The notes under the pieces are model-generated. The model searched no databases, was not told the DNA's origin, and was given only the letters and a program-made list of their open reading frames with translations. The position numbers and the translations under genes were made by a program. 64,000 nucleotides of DNA from NCBI GenBank assembly GCA_046290815.1, contig JBKBUF010000005.1:120231-184230 (forward strand), in the 5' to 3' direction. The stretch comes from JBKBUF01 sp046290815 (lineage in GTDB: Bacteria; Bacteroidota; Bacteroidia; Cytophagales; Cytophagaceae). Of this stretch, positions 1 to 7,040 are shown in pieces. Each line of letters opens with the position of its first letter. Within the stretch, counting starts at the first letter, position 1.

Positions 1-224
1 ATTATTAAATTATGCAAAATATTTGACAGTTTGCCTATGCTTTGCTAAATTTATCCGACATTCGATAACCGGCTAATTGTTACGCAAATTTTTAAAATGC
101 ATTCACATATAATAATTATAATCTAAGGGGAATTCAGATTTTTGGTTATTGACAGGACAAAGTTATAAATGATGTAGTTAGGAATTTTAATAGTACACCT
201 TATTAATTATAAATATACTTTTAT
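1..224. other. AT-rich intergenic stretch at window edge
   Basis: No convincing coding sequence or RNA gene is visible. The stretch is strongly AT-rich and probably carries the promoter of the lipoprotein gene that follows. I could not identify a clean TAnnTTTG box. Confidence 0.4.
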
Positions 225-854
225 ATGGCTTCGAAATATCTCCGGCTTGTTCTTCTTATAACAATTCTTTTATATGGCACCTTTTGTTGCAATAAAAAGA
301 AAGACCCCAAGCCAACCTATTACATAGATCAGGAATTCAAAGATTACTGTGATTTCAAAGAAGGGAGTTATTGGATCTATGAAAGAGAATCGGACAAAAC
401 AATTGATAGCTTGTATCTTTTTCAAAGAGCCGAAAGGATTAATGATAGCAAACGGCTTTCCTATAATTTTGAGGAGTATTCATATCAATTATTTACCTCT
501 TTTTATAATGACACTTTATTAAATATAGGGGTAGCCCTAAGAGGGGGTATTACATCTAGTACTCAATACTATTTACAATTTTATCATGCAGCTTTCTTGA
601 TTTTTTTTTCTAACGCATCTCCCGGAGATTCCATTGATCTTACTGAATCAATGAAAGCAAAGTATAATTATTATTATGATTCCTTGCAGGTTTCAGGTAA
701 ATACTACTACCAGGTCAAAGAATTTGAAATATTAATTTATCAAGGGGAAATTCTTCCTAGAAAAATATATCATTCTCCTAATATTGGAATTATAAAAAAG
801 GAAGATTTTAATGGGTCGATATGGCAGATTAAAAGATACAACGTAAATAAATAA
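225..854 (+). CDS. Hypothetical lipoprotein
   Basis: A 209-residue protein that I do not recognise by family. It starts with a hydrophobic stretch (residues 5-20) ending in a Cys-Cys pair followed by Asn-Lys-Lys-Lys, which looks like a lipoprotein signal with a degenerate lipobox. The mature part contains 'FKEGSYWIYE', a phrase often seen in uncharacterised Bacteroidota lipoproteins, and is rich in Tyr, Phe and Asp. It was probably exported and anchored in the envelope. The next gene begins 28 bases downstream on the same strand, so the two may be co-transcribed, but no functional link can be read from the sequence. Confidence 0.7.
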   Translation: MASKYLRLVLLITILLYGTFCCNKKKDPKPTYYIDQEFKDYCDFKEGSYWIYERESDKTIDSLYLFQRAERINDSKRLSYNFEEYSYQLFTSFYNDTLLNIGVALRGGITSSTQYYLQFYHAAFLIFFSNASPGDSIDLTESMKAKYNYYYDSLQVSGKYYYQVKEFEILIYQGEILPRKIYHSPNIGIIKKEDFNGSIWQIKRYNVNK

Positions 855-882
855 TAATAAATTGTTTGAAAACTTAATAACT

Positions 883-3800
883 ATGAAGAATTATTACTTT
901 TTTTTATTTTGGACTTTTTTGCTTCCTTTGAAACATTCTTTTGCTAAAGATCATATAGCATCTGCTGAAGTGATTTCAGCAGAACAAAACTTAAGTGAAG
1001 TCATTCACCTAGAAATTAAAATTACCTCCAATGTTCCTTCCCGTTTTACCGGAACTCCTGAGTTTTCTGTTCCGGCAGGTTGGAAAGTGCTAAATACCAA
1101 CCCGCTGGCTAAAAAGCAATTAAACCGCAAGGAAAATATTATTTATCGGGCGCAGATTAAAATTGACAGGAAGAACCTCCACTTTTACCCCCAGATGTTT
1201 TCTGTTACATTTCCAATGGAAACAGTTGTGCAGGGAAATACTGCTCCTGTTCAAGAAGGGATATTGGCCCAGGGAAGGATATATTTTACTCCTTACAATA
1301 CAGTGGAGATTTTCAGCGAAGGTGACTTTCACAATGCCTTTAGGGTCTGGATAAACGAAAGCCCGGAAATTGATGCTTCCAGAAGATTTATCCCCAGGTC
1401 TGAAATTCCTGTTTCGGATCTTAATATGGCAACAGATACTATAGGGGGCAAAGATATGGATGACATTATGATGAAGCTGGTATATGTTCCCGGTCTGGCC
1501 TACCTGGTTCCCATGAAAATTACCTCCGACAGCCTATTAATAGAAGATTTTGATGATGGAATTGATTCTCTTGGCGCGGAAAACGAACAATATATTGATG
1601 AGCTAACTCAAATGTTTATTGATGCTTCAAATAATTACAACAAACAGAATTTGGAAAACTTAATTGGGAAAGACAACCTGAAAAATGCCAAGGTAAAATT
1701 TAACCTACCGAAAATCCATGTTCACATTATCCTGCCTATTCCACCTGTACCCGTTATTACAAAAACTTTCAAAGGAACAATAACAGGAAGGCTAACCTCA
1801 CGGATAACCAATGATGTAGGTATTGAAAGACAAATAGGGATGGGAGGAATCTTTGTGGCCTTAAAAGACAAGGATAAGGTTTTGGATCAGTTGCTTGCAT
1901 ACACGCATACTGATTTGAATGGCAATTTCACTCTAAGATATGAAGTAACTCAGACAATACTTGAAGGAGAAAATCTTGAAATTTATTTGCAATTTAAATC
2001 AAAGAGTGAGGAATTTGATATTAAAGCAAAACAACGGACAGTCTTGGGGCCTGCCTATCAATTCACCGTAGATCTTGGGCAAACCAAGGGAGGAAACATT
2101 CATCGGGATGTGGAAACTACCAGTGGTGCTTTCAGAGCGACAAGCTGGGCATACAAGGCATGGAGGTTTAATAAAGAGCAGGGCGATCCCTTAACCAAAG
2201 ACCTTACCATACTACCTTTTGGCGATGAATCTTATTTTATGGCTGATGGCGCTTTTGGTGTTTCCAACAAAGGAACAAGTCCTTTTATTAAAATTGCTTC
2301 TTCCGATTGTAATCAGGAAGCTACCATGTATCATGAATTTGGGCATTTTGTAATGTGGCAATTCCAGGGTTTTAATTATATTCATGTAATTCAGAAGAGT
2401 GATGAGCATTCTTGGCATGAAGAAAATACTTCCCGGCTTGCTTGGAGTGAAGGATGGGCTGATGCTCATTCTATGATCCTTGATGCTTTTTATTGGGAAG
2501 AAGACCAGGAATATGGGTATGAATTGCCTACTAGTAGAGCATATGGAGCTTATTATGAGAATAGAACAAGAGAATGGCAGGCTAATGTTGTAACAGGAAA
2601 CACCCGAGGATTGATAAACAATGGCATCAATTCAGAATATTTCGTTGCTTGTGCTATATACGACTTGTGGGATGGACAAGGGAAGGGAATTCCGGTCTCA
2701 TTTCCGGCTGCTTTCGGGTTAGGAGTTACAGGTGGCAGAGCAACTGTAGGTTTTGCAGACAATGGTACATGGTTAAGGCCGGATGATGTAGAACTGGATT
2801 ACAAAACAATCATACGACCACTTAGAGATGGGGGAGGGGGAAATAAAGTACAGAATATCTTTGAGTATTTTGCAAGGATCAGCGGTTACTCCAATGATTG
2901 CAATTTTAAATCCAATGTCGCAAGGGCATTTTATGAAAACAGAGTAGTGCTGGATATTACAGAGTTTGAGCGAACTCCTGGAGTTGGTGTGATGATTCCT
3001 GACAGAACATTCTCAATGGAGCATCGAAGCTTTTCAGGGAAAACCATCTTAAATATCAATGCCAGTTACAGCGAAACTTATTACATCACTTACCTGCCTT
3101 CCGGGCAAAATACCACAATAGAATCAAGGCCGATGACCAATACTCAAATTATAAATTATATTGAGATTGGAAGGTTGCCAACTATTGGTGTTAATATAAA
3201 TATGAACAGTTCAAGACTGGCTGTCGGGTTTCCTGTCAATCCTGAATTTTTAACTTACTCAACATGCAACAGAAGTGGATTAAGACTTGTGCGTGGCACT
3301 GTTAATCTAGGTGGAACCACTGGTTACAGAGCTAACCTTGAAGTAAATAACCAAGGAATTGTAAGGATAGATGCAGGTGGAATATTCAATGTAAATCAGG
3401 GGTCTGAGCTAATAATAAGATCTGGCGGCATGCTGCTTATCCGTACGGGCTCCACCCTCAATCTCACCGGTAAAATCACCATAGAAAATGGCGCTTTTAT
3501 CTGTATAGAAAACGGTGCTAATCTCAACTTTGCCAACGGTAGTGAGCTTTTCATAGCTCCCAATGCTATTGTGGGTACAAATCCCGTATGGAATATAGGA
3601 AACACCGTTTGCACCACCACCTTAACATCTTGTGTAAACCTTACAGGTGGAAATCCTAATTTCTCTGTGTTGGCCGAAGCTTTATGGTTTGACGGTCAAA
3701 ATGATCATTTGGAGATACCCGAAACAAACGGTAGGTTAAATTTAGGAACAGGAAATTTTACATTTGAAGCTATTTTTAAATCAGATGCGATCAATTCCCA

Positions 3801-4680
3801 CAGAGGCATCCAGATGCTTGCTTCCAAAAGGAATGAGTGGAGTTCCGAAGGCAGGGAAGTAGATGGTTTTATGTGGGGGCTTTGGAGAACCGGCGGATTG
3901 TATGTTCAGTTAGGAGGAACTCCAAATATCGGATGGGATGTCGGTCCAAACTTCCTTGATGGAAATTGTCATCATGTAGCCGTTACAAGAAACGGTCCGG
4001 AAATCACTTTTTATGCAGACGGGGAAGCCTATTACACATATCAAATGAGCCCAAGAAACATCAATTCTGAAGGTACGTTCAGGATAGGCAGAAATCATTT
4101 AAGCGATGTTCCTTTCTTTGGTTTAATCGGGGAAATAAGAATATGGAATGTTGCCAGAACTGATCAGCAAGTAAAGAATTTTATGAATGTGAACCTGGCC
4201 CCACAAACCGGGTTGGTAGGTTATTGGGATATGAACGAGCCCTCCAATAGCCAGACTGTAACCGACCTTTCGACTTCTAATGTTGCCTTACGCAATAATG
4301 GTACTCTCGGAAACAGTAGCAGCCAGGATGCACAGGATCCACGTTTTGTTCCTGCATGTCAGCTTACATGTACTGTCGGAGGAAATTTCAGAGTTGTTTC
4401 AGAAAACGGACAATATATCGAAAACCCATTGTATGAGAATCTGGAATTGGTAGCTTATCCGAATCCATTTAATGAAGAAACCAGATTTCTTATAAGAGCA
4501 GATAACCTGGAAGGATCAGTTTTAAAAATTGTAAACTTTAATGGAAATGAAGTTTACTACCAGGAAGCGCTTGAGCCAAACAGAGAATATATCCTTGCTA
4601 AAGAATTACCTCAAGGGATGTATTTTGTACAACTAATCAATGCCTCCGGGATAAAAACTTTAAAGCTTATTAAGAATTAA
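883..4680 (+). CDS. Secreted zinc-metalloprotease-like protein with LamG domain and T9SS type A sorting domain
   Basis: About 1265 residues. The longest frame opens at a TTG (862), but the ATG at 883 starts directly before a clean signal peptide (Lys-Asn, then a hydrophobic run ending SFA), so I use it. A HEFGH motif at residues 484-488 followed by 'WSEGWADAHS' (Glu about 523) has the spacing of a gluzincin zinc site: two His, catalytic Glu and a downstream Glu ligand. Residues about 806-905 are short Gly/Asn-rich repeats that look like a beta-helix. About 932-1130 is a concanavalin-like LamG domain ('GNCHHVAVTRNG', 'GEIRIWNVARTDQQ'). The last 80 residues, from 'AYPNPFNEETRF', form a T9SS type A sorting domain. 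The protein is probably secreted and fixed to the cell surface. Peptidase activity is inferred from the motif only. Confidence 0.8.
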   Translation: MKNYYFFLFWTFLLPLKHSFAKDHIASAEVISAEQNLSEVIHLEIKITSNVPSRFTGTPEFSVPAGWKVLNTNPLAKKQLNRKENIIYRAQIKIDRKNLHFYPQMFSVTFPMETVVQGNTAPVQEGILAQGRIYFTPYNTVEIFSEGDFHNAFRVWINESPEIDASRRFIPRSEIPVSDLNMATDTIGGKDMDDIMMKLVYVPGLAYLVPMKITSDSLLIEDFDDGIDSLGAENEQYIDELTQMFIDASNNYNKQNLENLIGKDNLKNAKVKFNLPKIHVHIILPIPPVPVITKTFKGTITGRLTSRITNDVGIERQIGMGGIFVALKDKDKVLDQLLAYTHTDLNGNFTLRYEVTQTILEGENLEIYLQFKSKSEEFDIKAKQRTVLGPAYQFTVDLGQTKGGNIHRDVETTSGAFRATSWAYKAWRFNKEQGDPLTKDLTILPFGDESYFMADGAFGVSNKGTSPFIKIASSDCNQEATMYHEFGHFVMWQFQGFNYIHVIQKSDEHSWHEENTSRLAWSEGWADAHSMILDAFYWEEDQEYGYELPTSRAYGAYYENRTREWQANVVTGNTRGLINNGINSEYFVACAIYDLWDGQGKGIPVSFPAAFGLGVTGGRATVGFADNGTWLRPDDVELDYKTIIRPLRDGGGGNKVQNIFEYFARISGYSNDCNFKSNVARAFYENRVVLDITEFERTPGVGVMIPDRTFSMEHRSFSGKTILNINASYSETYYITYLPSGQNTTIESRPMTNTQIINYIEIGRLPTIGVNINMNSSRLAVGFPVNPEFLTYSTCNRSGLRLVRGTVNLGGTTGYRANLEVNNQGIVRIDAGGIFNVNQGSELIIRSGGMLLIRTGSTLNLTGKITIENGAFICIENGANLNFANGSELFIAPNAIVGTNPVWNIGNTVCTTTLTSCVNLTGGNPNFSVLAEALWFDGQNDHLEIPETNGRLNLGTGNFTFEAIFKSDAINSHRGIQMLASKRNEWSSEGREVDGFMWGLWRTGGLYVQLGGTPNIGWDVGPNFLDGNCHHVAVTRNGPEITFYADGEAYYTYQMSPRNINSEGTFRIGRNHLSDVPFFGLIGEIRIWNVARTDQQVKNFMNVNLAPQTGLVGYWDMNEPSNSQTVTDLSTSNVALRNNGTLGNSSSQDAQDPRFVPACQLTCTVGGNFRVVSENGQYIENPLYENLELVAYPNPFNEETRFLIRADNLEGSVLKIVNFNGNEVYYQEALEPNREYILAKELPQGMYFVQLINASGIKTLKLIKN

Positions 4681-4690
4681 TATTGAGTTA

Positions 4691-4745
4691 GGGTGTTAAA
4701 GTGTTTAGCTAATACATAGATACTTTAACACCTTATTATTTATTT
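4691..4745 (+). terminator. Probable intrinsic terminator
   Basis: GGTGTTAAAGTGT at 4692-4704 pairs with ATACTTTAACACC at 4720-4732, with one G-T pair, and is followed by a TTATTATTTATTT run. It lies 11 bases after the stop of the metalloprotease gene. The stem is built from the same GTGTTAAA words found upstream of aspS. Confidence 0.6.
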
Positions 4746-4792
4746 ATTGCAATGGGGGATATAATTTCTTCCAAATTTCACTAACTATCATA

Positions 4793-4838
4793 GTCCTCGT
4801 TTGCAACGAGGACTTCCGAGAAATGCGATTGCATCGCA
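4793..4838. repeat. REP-like palindrome pair upstream of RAYT gene
   Basis: Two adjacent imperfect palindromes. GTCCTCGTT (4793-4801) and AACGAGGAC (4805-4813) have a TGC loop. TGCGAT (4824-4829) and ATCGCA (4833-4838) also have a TGC loop. The same two units occur twice downstream of the gene in the opposite order and orientation, so the gene is framed by inverted copies. Confidence 0.85.
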
Positions 4839-4879
4839 TCACCTTACCTGATTATATTTGCCCCCTAAAACCACCAGCT

Positions 4880-5425
4880 ATGTCAGGAGATAAATATTTG
4901 ATCACAGATCAGCATGTTCCTTATTATGTTACCTGCTCGGTTATCCATTGGATTGATCTTTTCACCAGGAAGGATTACAGAGATATCATTGTTGATTCAC
5001 TAAACTATTGTATTAAAGAAAAAAATGTAACCATTTATGCCTGGGTTATCATGAGCAATCATATTCATTTGGCTGCACAGGCAGATCCACCGGGTGGTAT
5101 GTCTGCCTTCTTAAGAGATTTTAAAAAGTTTACCTCCAAAAAATTCATAGATACTATGGACTATATTAATGAAAGCAGAAAGGATTGGTTATTGGATAAA
5201 TTTGCTTTCGAAGCAAAAAGAACGCGAAGAGCTGAAAAGTATAAAGTCTGGATGGATTCAAATCATGCTGTTGATTTAAGTAACATCAATATAATGCAGA
5301 AGATTGATTACATTCATAATAATCCGGTTAGAGCGGGCTTGGTTAATAATCCGGAAGAGTATGTATACAGCAGCGCAAGGGATTATGCAGGAAAAAAAGG
5401 ATTGGTGGAAGTAACATTGGTTTAA
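4880..5425 (+). CDS. REP-associated tyrosine transposase (RAYT, Y1/HUH family)
   Basis: A 181-residue single-strand DNA endonuclease of the IS200-like Y1 family. The metal-binding HUH motif is 'MSNHIHLA' (His61 and His63), and the nucleophile is most likely Tyr144 in 'IDYIHNNPVRAGLV', the RAYT family signature. A longer frame opens at 4823, but that ATG is inside the REP palindrome. The ATG at 4880 gives the usual RAYT opening (Met-Ser, then 'VPYYVTCSVIHW'). RAYTs cut and join REP hairpins; they are normally single-copy domesticated genes that mobilise REPs in trans, not whole insertion sequences. The flanking inverted palindromes are the expected substrates. The gene looks intact. Confidence 0.9.
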   Translation: MSGDKYLITDQHVPYYVTCSVIHWIDLFTRKDYRDIIVDSLNYCIKEKNVTIYAWVIMSNHIHLAAQADPPGGMSAFLRDFKKFTSKKFIDTMDYINESRKDWLLDKFAFEAKRTRRAEKYKVWMDSNHAVDLSNINIMQKIDYIHNNPVRAGLVNNPEEYVYSSARDYAGKKGLVEVTLV

Positions 5426-5432
5426 TGATTAC

Positions 5433-5477
5433 GCGATACAATCGCATTTCTCACACGTCCTCGTTGCAAACGAGGAC
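5433..5477. repeat. REP-like palindrome pair, downstream copy 1
   Basis: GCGAT (5433-5437) / ATCGC (5441-5445) with loop ACA, then GTCCTCGTT (5457-5465) / AACGAGGAC (5469-5477) with loop GCA. It starts 7 bases after the RAYT stop and is inverted relative to the upstream pair. Confidence 0.85.
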
Positions 5478-5520
5478 GATAAATGGGTTTAATAAAGGTA
5501 ACTTTGGTTTAGTATAATAT

Positions 5521-5566
5521 GCGATACAATCGCATTTCTCGCAACGTCCTCGTTACAAACGAGGAC
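5521..5566. repeat. REP-like palindrome pair, downstream copy 2
   Basis: GCGAT (5521-5525) / ATCGC (5529-5533), then GTCCTCGTT (5546-5554) / AACGAGGAC (5558-5566), loop ACA in both. It is a direct repeat of copy 1 about 88 bases away. The sequence just before it (5495-5511) resembles the last codons of the RAYT gene, so the duplicated unit appears to include the gene's 3' end. Confidence 0.85.
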
Positions 5567-5580
5567 GATAAATGAGCTCA

Positions 5581-5620
5581 TAAAAAAAGTGTTCAGGCAT
5601 CTTTAACACCTGAACACTTT
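5581..5620 (-). terminator. Intrinsic terminator of the methyltransferase gene
   Basis: Perfect 12-bp stem: AAAGTGTTCAGG (5586-5597) and CCTGAACACTTT (5609-5620). Read on the minus strand it is followed by a T run. It lies 21 bases beyond the stop of the minus-strand methyltransferase gene. Confidence 0.8.
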
Positions 5621-5641
5621 AACATTAAAAATACTTTTTAA

Positions 5642-6763
5642 CTACTTCTTGACTGCTACTGCTTCTTTCTTTGCATTTGCAGATTCAGATCCTTTTTTTC
5701 TGCAGGCCATTAGAGTATGGCTTATCCCTATATCATCAATCATTTCTTCCATATACAGCCCTGCTTTATCTAGGCATTCCAGCATATCATCTGAATGATA
5801 CATTTGGCTATTGCCATTGGCAATACAGGTAAAGTAAAGTGAAGTTTGTTGTAAGCAATAAGAAGATGCCTCAAATCTTTGTCTGTCCCAATAAGTCTCC
5901 AGAATATACACCACTCCATCATCATCTATTGCCTCATGCGCTCTTTTCAGGATATGAACGATCTCTTCTTTTGAGAAGCAGTCAAGAAACTGGCTCATCC
6001 AGATAGCATCGTGTCCTTTAGGGAATTTTTGGCTTGAATCAAGTATGTTAATAGGGAAGGTATCTATTCTTCCTTCAAAGCCATTCTTTTTAATATTTTC
6101 TTTGGCCATCGCCAACTGACCCGGAAGGTCAAGGATGGTCATTTTAATTGTATCTGAATACTTGCAGCACGCTATAGACCATTTTCCGGTGTTACCGCCG
6201 ATGTCCATAATCTTTTTAGGATTTCTTGCGAAAACAATCGGCAATACCTCTCCCCAAGCCTGATCTGAATAATAATGATCGAATGCAAACCAGCTTTCCT
6301 GCACTTTAGGTGGTAATTGAGATAGCGCTTCGTAAACTGTAGGCCAGTTTCCGAAAACTTTTAGTCCGGCAGGTTTTCCTTCTAAAATCGCTTCTTCAAG
6401 AAAAAACAAACCTTCATAACACACATCATGAACAAAATCAAGATTTACTCTTGTGATATCATCAGAAACAAGATAATATCCTACTTTGGTCGCTATATAC
6501 TTCTTTGTTTCTTCTCTCCAGTAAAATACTTCCATGCCAAGCCCTGCTTCCATCAGAACTTTCACTCCGTATAAAGGTAGATTTAGTTTCTGGCTAACCT
6601 CTTCCACAGTCATTCCTTTTTCTTTTGACTCCAGTACTGCCTTAATGATTCCAAAATTTCTTAACAGTCTGGCTGCCTGGAATGCTACCGGCCCAAAGGC
6701 AATTTTATTTGCCTTGTATTTTGCTTCTAATGCGTGCGAATTGTCTGCTTTAAAAAACTCCAT
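5642..6763 (-). CDS. SAM-dependent O-methyltransferase, family 2 type
   Basis: 373 residues. The N-terminal third is a winged-helix dimerisation region ('TVEEVSQKLNLPLYGVKVLM') typical of plant- and antibiotic-type O-methyltransferases. The C-terminal two thirds is a Rossmann methyltransferase fold with the SAM-binding loop 'IMDIGGNTGKWS' (about residue 190), then 'TILDLPGQLAMA' and 'DAIWMSQFLDCFS'. It is likely cytoplasmic and transfers a methyl group to a small aromatic or polyketide-like hydroxyl. The substrate cannot be read, since no biosynthetic cluster surrounds it. It is a single gene with its own terminator. The C-terminus is a basic Ala/Lys tail of no obvious function. Confidence 0.8.
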   Translation of the reverse strand: MEFFKADNSHALEAKYKANKIAFGPVAFQAARLLRNFGIIKAVLESKEKGMTVEEVSQKLNLPLYGVKVLMEAGLGMEVFYWREETKKYIATKVGYYLVSDDITRVNLDFVHDVCYEGLFFLEEAILEGKPAGLKVFGNWPTVYEALSQLPPKVQESWFAFDHYYSDQAWGEVLPIVFARNPKKIMDIGGNTGKWSIACCKYSDTIKMTILDLPGQLAMAKENIKKNGFEGRIDTFPINILDSSQKFPKGHDAIWMSQFLDCFSKEEIVHILKRAHEAIDDDGVVYILETYWDRQRFEASSYCLQQTSLYFTCIANGNSQMYHSDDMLECLDKAGLYMEEMIDDIGISHTLMACRKKGSESANAKKEAVAVKK

Positions 6764-7040
6764 AAATAATAATTAAATTTTGCCTAATGGCATTTACTAA
6801 ATGCTATTCAGATACACCAATGTTTCTTCAATTGAAAATTCAGCACAGAGGTTCCCAAATAATTTGCTAATATAGAACGGGAAAATTTTAAAATAATGCT
6901 TTTATAGCATAATTATCACCCGATTAACCTCAAAAATCTTATTGATTTATTTATATGGCTCTCTTTATTAGTTAGTTATAAAAATCAATGTTTGTTTTCT
7001 CAAATTAAATTTAATAGTTTTTTAATCTGGCATGCTTACT

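Noticed and set aside
862..882. TTG start for the metalloprotease gene
   Set aside because: The signal peptide begins properly at ATG 883; the extra seven residues break it.
4880..5425. Complete IS200/IS605 insertion sequence
   Set aside because: The protein has the RAYT signature, there is no orfB partner, and the flanking palindromes are REP pairs rather than IS ends.
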